In this document: piece after piece, positions 47,245 through 57,660 of the stretch
How the letters are laid out: the number at the start of each line of letters is the position of its first letter
Position numbering within the stretch: the first letter of the stretch is position 1
Origin: Chinchilla lanigera
Lineage: Eukaryota > Chordata > Mammalia > Rodentia > Chinchillidae
Assembly: GCF_000276665.1 (NCBI RefSeq)
Contig: NW_004955465.1
Coordinates: 5,382,981-5,446,980, forward strand
Direction of reading: 5' to 3'
Length of the DNA stretch: 64,000 nucleotides
Notes under the pieces: generated by a model
What the model was told of the DNA's origin: nothing
The model's database searches: none
The model's input: only the letters and a program-made list of their open reading frames with translations
Made by a program: the position numbers and the translations under genes

Positions 47245-47700
47245 AAAGGCTCAGATTTTGGGGAGGTTCTGGTCCATGATCAGGTGCCCCACTGCCTTGA
47301 GACTGTGGTGGAGAAATGGTGGGGAAATGTAGTGGAGCACAAATGCTCGCCTAGGTCAGGGAAGCAAAAGAGAAAAACAAGAAATGGCTGCAGTCCCACA
47401 GTTCCTTTTATTTTTATTTTTTTTTTTTATTTTTTTTTATTTTTTTTATTTTTTTGGTTTTTCTCCGGTACCGGGAACCAAACTCACGACCTTGCGCTTG
47501 CGAGGCAGGCGCTTTTGCCGCTGAGCTAAATCCCCAGCCCCTCCACAGTTCCTTTTAGAACATGCCCCAGTGACCAAACCTCCTCCCACTAGGCCCCACC
47601 TCCTAAAAGCTCCACCCCTTTCTGAGTTGTGCCGACCTGGTGACCAAGCTTTTCACATGGAATCTTTGGAGGACACTTATTCAAACCATCTCACTACACA
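47245..47700 (-). mobile_element. Rodent MaLR-type LTR with nested ID
   Basis: Outside the ID, the two halves join as a reversed MaLR LTR. The right part (CCAAACCTCCTCCCACTAGG, CCCCACCTCCTAAAAGCTCC, GGAATCTTTGGAGGACACTT) is the most typical. An ID SINE interrupts it at 47411-47542. Confidence 0.7.
47411..47542 (-). repeat. Young ID SINE nested in an LTR
   Basis: Full young-type body in reverse with a long T-rich tail (about 47408-47456) containing scattered A. The exact CCACAGTTCCTTTTA duplication flanks it (47396-47410 and 47543-47557). Confidence 0.95.
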
Positions 47701-48279
47701 CATAGGAACTGTGTTTATTTGTTTTTAGGTGAAAATTTTATAGGAATTATTTCAACAACCTTCTAGAAAAGTTCCATGATTTTCACTAGGAAACAGTTAT
47801 GAATTTTTGCTTGGAAGTTTTCTACTTCAACCTCTTCCCATGAAAGCTGTATTCAAAAGTCCTGAGGAACAAAATAAAAATTTTAATACAAGAATGATTA
47901 ATATCTCATTCAGTATGTCATCAGGATAACACTTCTCTAGGGAAAAGACAGTATATTTCATTTTGTGAGAAAAACAACATAAAAAAGACTCAAAAAGAAG
48001 TTTACAGTAATTTTTTAAAGCAACACTTTTAGTCAAATTCCTTTCTTGTAAATAAATCTAAGATAATAATTGTTTAGCTTTAAGTAAAAGTTTCCTGATT
48101 CAATATGTATTCAATACCATGCAGGGCTACAATGTTATCTTTCACAATATCACTGGCTAGCCTTTTTATTTCTTAGTTTTATCCTGCTAAGTATCCTCAT
48201 AAATACTACTTTTGTATCAGAGGATGAAGCACTTCTATCAGTTTATGATCAGTTTATCTGACCAATTATTATTGGAGAA
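47701..48279. other. Unique AT-rich sequence, nothing recognised
   Basis: No repeat or gene identified. Confidence 0.35.
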
Positions 48280-49320
48280 GGTGAGTAAAGATTTTGTAGG
48301 TCAGTTATTCAGCAAACCTTCACCAAGCAGTAATGAAACCCAGACTCTGGTTTACATTTAAATCCAGGGGACAAATATACTCACATCACTGCAATGGTGT
48401 CACAGATGTTATAACTGAACATCTTGATAGACACCAAGAGATCAGGAAAATAACAAGGAAAGAATTATGTTGAAACTGAATCTTGAAATGCCATCAGTGT
48501 TCATGAGAAAAAAAACTAAAAAAGGCTTCAGATAAGGAAAGGCCTGCCACCAAAAAAAAAGGGACTAAACAAAGCTGAAAGTGTAAAAAGCTTTGAAGCA
48601 ATTAGGCAATACCAGGTATGGCTAATGCTTGTCTCAGAGAAGAAAGTAACAGATGTGCTAGGGGCTTAACTGTGTTCCTCCAAAATTCGCGTGCTGAAAT
48701 TCTAATCCCCAGTACTTCAGAATGTGACTATATTTAAATGTAACATCTTTAAGAGGTAACTAAAGTGTGGGTGGACTGAATAGTGATCCAATCTGAATAG
48801 TGTCTTTTAAGAAGAGATGAAGGCACATGGAGAGATATCACAGAAATGTATGCACACAGGACCCACCATGTGAAGAAGTAGCAAGAGGAAAGTTATTTTA
48901 AAGACAAGGAGAAAAACCTGGTGGCACCCTGAACTCAGACTTTCAGGCTTCAGAACTCTAAGAAAATAAACGTGTTGTTTAATTCCCCAGGCTATGGTAC
49001 AATACTTTGTTAAGGTGGCCCTGGGAGACTCACAGGGGATGAGACTAGGGCAGCCTTCTCATGAGACATTTCTACATCTGGAGAGTCTGCACATCCAGCA
49101 AGCCTTGGGAATCTTTCAGCAGCTAGTAGGAGATTAGCAATAGCTTCATGATAAGTTCTACTGTCTAAGAACATCACTCTGACAATTATGTGTGGTGTGG
49201 AAAACAGAAGATAAAAGAAAAATATCTATACTTAAGTGAAGAGATGAGAGCCTTATAGTTCCTTGTAGTACAGGAACTTAATAAGTATTTTTGAATGAAT
49301 AATGAATGAGGGAATGAATG
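48280..49320 (+). mobile_element. Ancient L1-type 3' region, split by an LTR
   Basis: The pieces at 48280-48655 and 49040-49320 (such as GAACATCACTCTGACAATTA) fit the mammalian family also seen at 52790-53340. An LTR lies between them. Identification rests on remembered motif order and is tentative. Confidence 0.4.
48657..49035 (+). mobile_element. MaLR-like LTR
   Basis: GGCTTAACTGTGTTCCTCCA, GCTGAAATTCTAATCCCCAG, AATGTGACTATATTTAAATG, AACATCTTTAAGAGGTAACT, CCATGTGAAGAAGTAGCAAG and a terminal AAGAAAATAAACGTGTTG, with GGCTATGGTACAATACTTTG, match the MaLR/MLT1-like LTR layout. Confidence 0.65.
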
Positions 49321-49345
49321 AATGAATGAATGAATGAATGAATGA
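49310..49345. repeat. (GAAT)n microsatellite
   Basis: About seven GAAT units. Confidence 0.95.
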
Positions 49346-50009
49346 GCCAACTGCCCTGTTCATTAGGTGTGTACCTGAGAATAAATCCTATCGTATTAAA
49401 TGGAATAAATAACATTCATACTACTGCCTCTCATAAACTATGATGTACCATATACTACAGACAATTAAATGTTTATTCTGAATATACAGGTCTAATCACC
49501 ACCCAATCCTGTATAATTTTTAGAGTACTTTCCTATAATAAATATTGATCAGTTGCTCGATAGACACATTACCTGCCAATTTGGTTCAGGAGTGGTACCA
49601 CATAATAACATAGACAAAATCTGTGCCTTAAAAAGGTTTTTAAAAAGTTTGGGAAATACAAAGTATTTTGTTCTTTAAGTATATGTAGTAAAGCCAAAGT
49701 TTTAGAAAATATCAAAGGAGAAAGCACCAGTGATAAGACCCAGAAATACATTATTCAAAAAGAGGTGTAGGTAGAAAGAATTCTATATGAAATAAATTAT
49801 AAAGGAGATAATACTTTAAATAATAATTTCATTATTTATATGAAATAAATAATAAAGGAGAGTTTAACCAATCCAAACCGAGCCTGGAGGAATATGTAGA
49901 TTTACAAGGTTTGTCTTCTCCAGAATTTTCCCAAAAACATGAAAGAAAAGTAAGAAAACATGGGTGTAGTAAGCCATTCCAGCTGATGTGTAATGAACCA
50001 TAGGCATCA
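49346..50009. other. Unique AT-rich sequence, nothing recognised
   Basis: No certain element. AATAAA-rich text near 49790-49860 contains a short imperfect repeat (TATGAAATAAAT twice). Confidence 0.35.
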
Positions 50010-50380
50010 ATAAGTTGGTAAACTCTGACCTACAGCAGAAGTTGGCCAACTGTGGACCCAGTCCCAAATCCAACACATCACCCTAAAAAAAAAAAAAAAA
50101 AAAAGAATATAATTTCTATTTTTACATGATCACAAAACTTCACGAAAGAAAGAATACATCTTGATGTGTGAAAATTAATTTTCAAATTTTTGGTATCTAT
50201 CAATAAATTTTATTTGAACCTTCTCATGTTTGTCTGTGCTTCTATATTAGCCATGGCTGCTTTCATGCTTTAATGGGCATGAAATGAAAATTGGGTAACT
50301 GTGACAAAGAGTTGTACGGCCTACAAAGCCAAACATATTTATTTTACAGGAAATTTCCTGACCCTGTCATAGAGAAGATC
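50010..50380. mobile_element. Old DNA-transposon-like element
   Basis: The order GAAGTTGGCCAACTGTGGAC, AATAAATTTTATTTGAACCT, GCCATGGCTGCTTTCATGCT, GTTGTACGGCCTACAAAGCC and TTTCCTGACCCTGTC fits a mammalian interspersed repeat of the hAT or similar type, in reverse. An A-run near 50083-50104 interrupts it. The family name is uncertain. Confidence 0.5.
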
Positions 50381-52229
50381 CAAGACCTAGACATTTACTG
50401 TCTTTTATGAACACTGAAACCCTTATGTAAAAGAGAGACAAGCATCCTATAAATGGGACCAGTGTGTGGCTTATGTAAGCATTCACTGAATTGGAACCCT
50501 GTAATGCTGTATGGAAATTAAGACCAAAGAATGTTAAAAGCTGTCCCATGACAAAAAAAGGTTCTGTCAGCAAATGATAACTTTTAGAGATTTTTGAATG
50601 ATATATAAAATGTCAATATGTTAATGTAGTTTATGAATATACAAACATTTCAAAAATATGTTCTACCCTGGATTTTTTTTCTACTCTATCCTCCTTTTTA
50701 ATGTTGAAAGAAATGAGAATATTATGCTTTGAAAGAGAACTTGGGGGATGCTGCATCGATTATGTAAATGTGGTGATGATGAATAATATTCATTAAATAT
50801 TCTCTAAATTATTTGAAAATTTAACCATAAAAGCTTGCCGTATTTGATCGACTACTGAGAATCTATAATCTCAAAAGTTGCATTCTGATATTGACATTGC
50901 AAACACATATTGTGCTCCTTTTGATGACCGGCAAGAAGCAAATTCTTGGCAGGGATACAGTGTCTGAAGGCAGGGTAGGTCTACAGGCATTAGTGCTACC
51001 CATTAAAAGCAGACCAAAAGGGTTTAATGTAGCAGAAAGCCAAGGTGGCCAGGTTATCAACCAGCACAGATTTCACTCAGGGCTCTAATCAGCAGGACCA
51101 CTTGCAAAAACATACAGCCTGCAGGGTATAATCACTGCTTGGAATACAAGCTATGCAAAACACACTTTGTTTCTGTGGCTGCCGCAAGTTGTTCAGTTGA
51201 CTTCCAAAAGGGACAGTCATGAAGGCTGATAGAAGTATCTCAGCAATATTTATAGTTTGAGAATGTTCCTAAAACCTTCTCTTCGTGATTTTGTACTTTG
51301 GAAAGAAGTGCAGACAAATAAGTGAGACTAATAAAATATTCTGCCAAAAACAAGTTTGAAGCTACCGTTGATTGGTTGACTGACATGCCAGAGCAACATT
51401 TTCCATTATTTTGCTATATACATTACTTAAATGTTTTCATTCACTTTCCCAAGGAAAAATTCAAAGGTCCAGAGAGCCAGAACCTCAGTCTTTTTTGTGA
51501 ATGGTGGGTTAAGTTGTACAAAAATAATTACTTCTATTAGGGAAACTATTAACTTAAATTTCCAAGAAGTAATAATCCTAAGTGACCTGTTTGATATTTT
51601 TATATTCATGTATTTTTAACTATCTTCCTTAAAATATGGCAAAATTTTACATAAAAGGGATCATAGTTGCCATCATTTTATTCATTTTTATATAAAATTT
51701 TAAAACTGGCTGCTAAGACTTCTAAGGAAGATGAGGTTCAGAAAATTTTAAGAGAAACCAGGAGGCGGATTTGTATATTGCCTCCTGATGTATCCCAGGG
51801 ACCTTCTCCTCTAACAGACATTCAAGTAATGCCCATGGGGGAAACAGTCAGTATGTTGCATTTTTCCTGTCTACAGAGCAAAGAGGCAAATATTTTGACT
51901 AATCAAATCAATGACCCTCAAGGAATGCTACAGGAAAAGTTACTTCTTCACTGCACACTTAAATGTCATTAAAACTGTTCTGTTGTAACCGTCATGCCAA
52001 CATGGAGAGAGAGAGACTGCCTGAGACTGAAGCCAATTCAGGGAAGACAAAGCCCGGAGAAGGAAAAAAATGAATTCTTATGATAATATCATTTGAGGAT
52101 CTGGACAGATGATGGTTAGATCTAACCATATCGCAACTTTTGAGTTAATAGAACCAGTAAATTGCCATTTTTCATAAGCCCCTTTTGGGGATGGGAGAGT
52201 AACCAAAAAATGAACATTAAAACCTTGAA
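50381..52229. other. Unique sequence, nothing recognised
   Basis: No repeat family identified. The frame at 51667-51972 (101 codons) contains a charged stretch but matches no domain I know. Confidence 0.35.
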
Positions 52230-52313
52230 GGGCCAGAGATATAGCTCAGAGGCACAAGCACCTGCCTGGCAAGTGCAAGGTCCTGAGTTTGATTCCCGGC
52301 ACCAAAAAAAACC
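52230..52313 (+). repeat. ID SINE, older subtype
   Basis: An ID with the older signature (ATATAGCTCAGAGGCACAAG, GGTCCTGAGTTTGATTCCC). Imperfect AAACCTTGAA and AAACTTGAA copies flank it (52220-52229 and 52314-52322). Confidence 0.85.
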
Positions 52314-52366
52314 AAACTTGAAAGGTTTGGTGGTGTTTTATCAATAAGACTGAAAGATCAGCTTGA

Positions 52367-52434
52367 GGGCTGGGATATAGCTCAATGGCACAAGCATCTG
52401 CCTGGCAAGCACAAGGTCCTGAGTTCAATTCCCA
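52367..52434 (+). repeat. ID SINE without an A-tail
   Basis: GGGCTGGGATATAGCTCAAT to GTTCAATTCCCAG, directly followed by the flank. CAGCTTGA occurs on both sides (52359-52366 and 52433-52440), the right copy overlapping the SINE's own CCCAG end. No tail is visible. Confidence 0.85.
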
Positions 52435-52440
52435 GCTTGA

Positions 52441-52789
52441 ATGAATCTTATGTTCTTTTAGATGAAGCAAGAAAAAGATACTACCAGGAATAGAGAACTC
52501 GGTATGAGCCAGTCCTTTTATATTTATTAAAGCCTCTTACTCCTCTGGATTATGATATACTTTATTCCTATTTCTGAAACTCAGAGTAACAATCTGACCT
52601 GAATTGCTTAGGTTTTGTTTCCATGTCTGCTCTCTAGATTAAAACACTGAGTATTACTTTATACTTGTGTTTGTCCTTCAGGATAACTTTAGTTCACATA
52701 GTGACACCAAGAAGTCCAAAATCTTCTATTTGTCTTGTGCTCACAAAGAAATGAAACCTCATCTCCGAAGGCAGTGGCAACTGCTCCAG
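52441..52789. other. Unique sequence, nothing recognised
   Basis: No repeat or gene identified. Confidence 0.35.
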
Positions 52790-53340
52790 CTATGCATAGA
52801 TGTGTTCATTGATCTAGTCAAGAAATATTAACAGAGAACTCCATCCATGATGCACTGTTATTGGTCCTGGAGATACAGAAGTGGAAATACAGTCAAACAA
52901 GTCACCCCTCATGAACTCATATGCTAGGGGAAGGAGAGAGACAATACACAAGATAATTATCTAACACGTAAGTGTGTTAGATGGTGAGTTAGAGGAAAGG
53001 AATCAGAGGTAAGTGGGAGAGTGAGTTGCAACTTTGCATAAGGGAGGTTGGGGTACCCCCAACAACAAGATAGCATTTAAATAAAGATATTAAGATCAGA
53101 AAGATTATCTTAGCAGCACAGGGCCTGCCTGGCAAGTGCAAGGTCATGAGTTCAATTCCTGGAACCAGAAAAACAAACAAACAAACAAAAGATCAGAAAG
53201 AACAACATGGCACACAGAGATAGTAGCCAGTGCAAAGGTCTTGAGATGAGAGAGTGCTGTAGAAGCATCAGGGAAGCCTGCATTGGTGGCCCAGGTGAAG
53301 AGGGGAAGAACAGTGTTCTGGCAGTATTAAGATAAACTTA
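52790..53340 (+). mobile_element. Ancient L1-type 3' region with nested ID
   Basis: GTCCTGGAGATACAGAAGTG, GAGAGAGACAATACACAAGA and GTGCAAAGGTCTTGAGATGA belong to one old mammalian repeat, probably an L1 3' end. An ID at 53105-53188 interrupts it. Confidence 0.5.
53105..53188 (+). repeat. ID SINE, diverged
   Basis: GGCCTGCCTGGCAAGTGCAA, GGTCATGAGTTCAATTCCTG and an AAAC-repeat tail. GATCAGAAAGA-type copies flank it (about 53094-53104 and 53191-53201). Confidence 0.8.
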
Positions 53341-53588
53341 AAATCAGGGTAGAAACAAGGACACCCAGCAATAATACCAGAAAAGAGTAACAGTGGTTTG
53401 AATCACAGTGGTTGTAGGAGAGAGCTTTGTCATATTCTGATAAAGCCAACAGGAGAATGTCCAGATACCATAATGTGCAGGGAACTTAATAAGCCTCTGT
53501 TTATGTGTCACCTCTCGGACTGTGCCATACCCCCTTGACCTAACCTGTTGCCTTAGAGACACTGACCCTTATTCACCTGGAAGGATGG

Positions 53589-53652
53589 CAGCTTGAGATC
53601 TCCTTGAGATCTCAGCTTGAGATCAGCTTGAGAAGACAGCAAGCTGTCTTCT
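53589..53652. repeat. CTTGAGATC tandem copies and a perfect hairpin
   Basis: Four imperfect copies around CAGCTTGAGATC are followed by an inverted repeat with 10-bp perfect arms (AGAAGACAGC at 53631-53640, GCTGTCTTCT at 53643-53652) and a 2-base centre. Confidence 0.8.
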
Positions 53653-53704
53653 TGGAAGATGACTCTCAAAGTCCTCATCAAACAATTTCCTTATTTATTT
53701 ATTT

Positions 53705-53845
53705 CCCCTCCCCACCCCACTAAACTTCTAGCTCCTTGAGATTAGAGTATGTGTCTTGGTCAAGGTTATAACCTTGTGTTTTGAACAGTGTCTCCCATAA
53801 AATATGTGCTCATAAATCTAGGCTTAATGAATGTATAAAATCAAA
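53705..53845 (+). mobile_element. L2 LINE 3' end
   Basis: CTAGCTCCTTGAGATTAGAG, GTGTCTTGGTCAAGGTTATA, CAGTGTCTCCCATAAAATAT and CTTAATGAATGTATAAAATC follow the L2 3' end. Confidence 0.75.
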
Positions 53846-56800
53846 TTTTTATTTCAGGCTTTTTAATTTATTTAATTGCTCTTTCCTCATTCGTAAACGT
53901 GGGTAATAACTTTCTAATTTTGATGACATGAACCATAAGTGTCCAAGATAGATCTGGCAACGAAGAGGTACAGATACATGACTATAATTCACCAATTTTC
54001 CCTTGGGACAACAAAGCTTTTTTTATTTGTGCTGACATTATCTCTTAAAAACAATTTTTTTTAGCTTCTAGTAAAAGCACAGTTTCACTCTTTTGAGTAT
54101 TTTTTATCTTTTAAAATATTAGCCGAAGGATAAGGAAATAACCTTGGCTTCGGTAGGAAACCAAACTTTTGCAAAAGCTTTGCTCATTCAAACAAAAATG
54201 TTCTGTGAATCCCCCCAAAGGGTGGGTGCTGACCTAATCTTGTTTGCCTTCCTATTCAGTATTCTTTCCTACCAACCGCCCCTGGGGCCTTAAGAGGAGT
54301 TAGCAAACTGTACAAAGAAATGCCTTGACGGTCATGCTTACTTGGGGTTTCTGGTCTAGCGGAAGAATGAAGCTGAGATGACAGAAAAGAGCCTTTTTAA
54401 AAAAATGTCTGTTTTGATAGCTTAACATTTTGAGGAAGTTTGTCTTCCTGTTTAAACAGTCAATGGATTGCTCATTAGGGAAAAAATATGCCATACTACT
54501 CTTTGGAGGCAGCTAACATGAGCATTATTTTTAAGAGTAGGAGCTTCCACTTATTATTTAAGCTAAACAGGCACCGGAATGAGTAAATTCCCACTTACTT
54601 TGCTCCAGCATTCTGTGAAATGTGTACCCGTCTGATCACACTGTTGGAGACTAGGAATCTGAGGTCAGAATGCATTCATATTCATTTGCAAGGTAATAGA
54701 GTGTATAAGCAGAGCCTAGGGCTGAAGATCACAGGTTGTACTTGCCCCACTTTCACTACTGGTTTATTTCTTATATTCTCACCTCCTGAATCTTATTTCA
54801 TGTCTTTTCTATCTCATTTTCTAACTGTCACACTGGATCTTCTTGCAAAGCCAGAGAAAGTTCTCGAAATGGCTTTCTTTATTGCCCTCGTTCATCACGT
54901 GAGCCATGCTGTAGCTACCGTCAAATATTGCTGCACCTGACGCATACTTCACACATGACACTGATAAGTCTTGTTGCCCAGAGAACATAGGTTAGCTTTT
55001 CTTGACTGATATTTAAGGCTCTTTACCTTTGCCTTGGTCCACATTTCTGGTCTTCCTGTCAGTTGGCCTCATAATCCAGGTCCAGAAAGATGGCTCTGTG
55101 CTGAAAGCCTGTTCAGCTGTCCAGAAGTGACCCTGCCTTGAAAAGCTTTGCTGCTCGCACGTCTGTCCATCCTCATGTTCTGAGCGTTCCTTGGGCTTTG
55201 AGCTCCACTGCCATTCCATCACTCTTGTATTCTTTTCCCCATCATTGGTCTATTCAGAGCCTTTCATCTTCCAGTGAGTGGTAATTTATTCATCCTTGAG
55301 CGTGACTTTGCTGATCACCTTGGGCAAAAGCAATTTATCTCTTTTCAGCATTCAGATAAAACTTATAATGACATTTATTACGAGCCTTGTATTTGGTGCT
55401 ACTCTCATGTTGCCTTTGAAAATAGTCTGGCTACTCTTCTTTATTGGATTACAAAGTCAGGATAGGTTAGGCTATGGTGGAGTAACAAAAAAAATTCTCA
55501 ATGAGTTACAAAAGTAAATGTATTTTTTTTTTCATGGTACAATGTTGATCAGCTCTGAACTTGCCTTCCATGACATGATCCTCCACCATCTAGAAAGTAG
55601 CTAGTTACAGGGTCAAGCCAAAAGAGAAGGTAGAGTGAACGTGACTACTTGCAACTGCGACCCAGAAGCTACATGTAGCATATGTCACATCTGCTCAGAC
55701 AGAATCGTCCAATCAACTAATTTGTCAAGAATAACTTCAAGAACAATGGAGACATTCAGATGCACCTTAGTTCTGAAAGAAGAAACAGGGTATTTAGAAA
55801 ATTCCCTAATGACTACCTCTACCCATGTTATCAACTTCAGGTACTGTGAGAATTAAGGCTTTACCTTCTGCATCTCTGACGTGATCCATGCAGCCATCTT
55901 CCTGTACTTCTCTACCAAGCCTGGTGTTTAAGGCAGAAACAAGAAGACAAGCACCTTTCCTGCTCTGGCTCCGAGTGTCTCATGACCATTAATGTACAAT
56001 CAGCCCTTGTTTGACAGCTGAGTTCCATTCCTGCAACTAGACCATTAATCAGCAGTATAAGCAACAAAAACGACAGTACTGTACTGTAGGACAGCCACCA
56101 TAAGGTTGCATTGCTTCTCTCGTTGTGTTTCTGTGTTTTAAGTCCGAATGTGGGTAGTAGGTCTGAGGAGCGGTTTTTAAATAGAAACAACATGCCTGGG
56201 CCATAAGTACAAACAGTTATTCACATTAAACAGATAGGTCATTAAGTGAGGAATATATATATATTTATCCAGAAATCCCTGATGATCATGCCGTAACAAC
56301 TCCACTTGCCACATGGTCTGCTGTGTACACAACCATCACAGTCTTACTTACAATCAAAAGGAAGGATTTAGCTGATATATCGGCTCTTGGCAGAATGAAA
56401 TTTCAGTGGCATATAAAAATAATTATGCATTTCTCACTCACACACCCATGGACTGATCTACATTGTCCTCAGCTGGGTCTGAGTCCAAGCTTCAGCCTGG
56501 AGACCAGCTGGTCCACATGTCTCTCATCCTCTTGCAGTAAATAGTTACTTAAGGGATATTTTCTCATGACAAAGTGTGGAAACCCAAAAGAACAACACAA
56601 TTTATGTTTCTGCTAGAATTACATCTGATAACGCTACCTTGAACAAAGTGAAACACACACCCAAGCCCTAGATTAAAAGGAGGCAGAAATAACGCTCCAC
56701 TGCCATGAGGTAAAACAAGTCATAGGGTCAAGGGCAGCAGAAGGATGCTCCCTCCATGGATGCAGAGGGAGACAGTGAGCATTTATAGCAGTGATTGAAC

Positions 56801-57479
56801 CTCCTCACTTGATATAAAAAGGGGAGGAAATAAAATAAGAATAGGGGCCAAGGAGAGATGAAAGGGCTCTGATACAAGAAAATATCAATACAAGCCAAAC
56901 TGTAGGGTAGAAGTCAGTAAAGGGGATCGTAAGTAAATTGTTGAAAATAACCCACTTGGAAAACTCTGGTTTATATGAAAGATTCAAGAAAATTAAATCA
57001 TCCAAAAATTTCTAGACCCAGAATTTACCTCATGGAAAAATCACATTGACATCTGCAGAAGTAGTGGAACTACATTTTCTAAGTTGAATCCAGTTCTGTG
57101 GGTCTGAAATGAGAAGATCTAGAGGGGCTGAGGGAAGTAAGGTAGAATACAGAGCCAGGATGGGAAATTCCATAGTGCCGATTATGTACTCATCTCTGTA
57201 ACTTACCAAGAGAAGCATAATTTGTCTTCCTCAAAATGTAGACTCTGTGGTAAGGTAAAGTTTCATTCTCTGGTCCCAACAATGGCTGCCAATGTTGAGG
57301 TACAGATCCTGGCCATACCTGGAAAAAGATTGTGATCTGGTCCTATAGGACTAGGCTGGCCCTTCGGGGCTTGAAGAATACCTTCCCTCACCAAGCCTTT
57401 GGAAGTGGAACTGAAAGTATGCTCATGTCCTGGCAGTTGCCACCATCGGCATTCAGCAAGAGAGTTCTTGGTGGCAACG
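53846..57479. other. Unique sequence, nothing recognised
   Basis: I matched no repeat family and no gene. Short frames on both strands carry no recognisable domain. Confidence 0.35.
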
Positions 57480-57660
57480 AAACTATTGCATATTTGAGCC
57501 GCCAATAAATGGCCACTAGCCCCGCATAGCTAGTGAGCACTTGACATGTGGTTAACGTGAATGGTAAAAAAATGAAGTTTTAATTGTACTTGATTTTAAT
57601 TAACCTACACTTAAATAGCTACATGTGGCAAGTGGCTGCCATATTGGAGAGCGCCATTCT
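57480..57660. mobile_element. Old DNA-transposon-like element
   Basis: GAGCACTTGACATGTGGTTA, GATTTTAATTAACCTACAC, AATAGCTACATGTGGCAAGT and GGCTGCCATATTGGAGAGCG follow a common mammalian interspersed repeat, probably a DNA transposon relic. I do not name the family. Confidence 0.55.
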
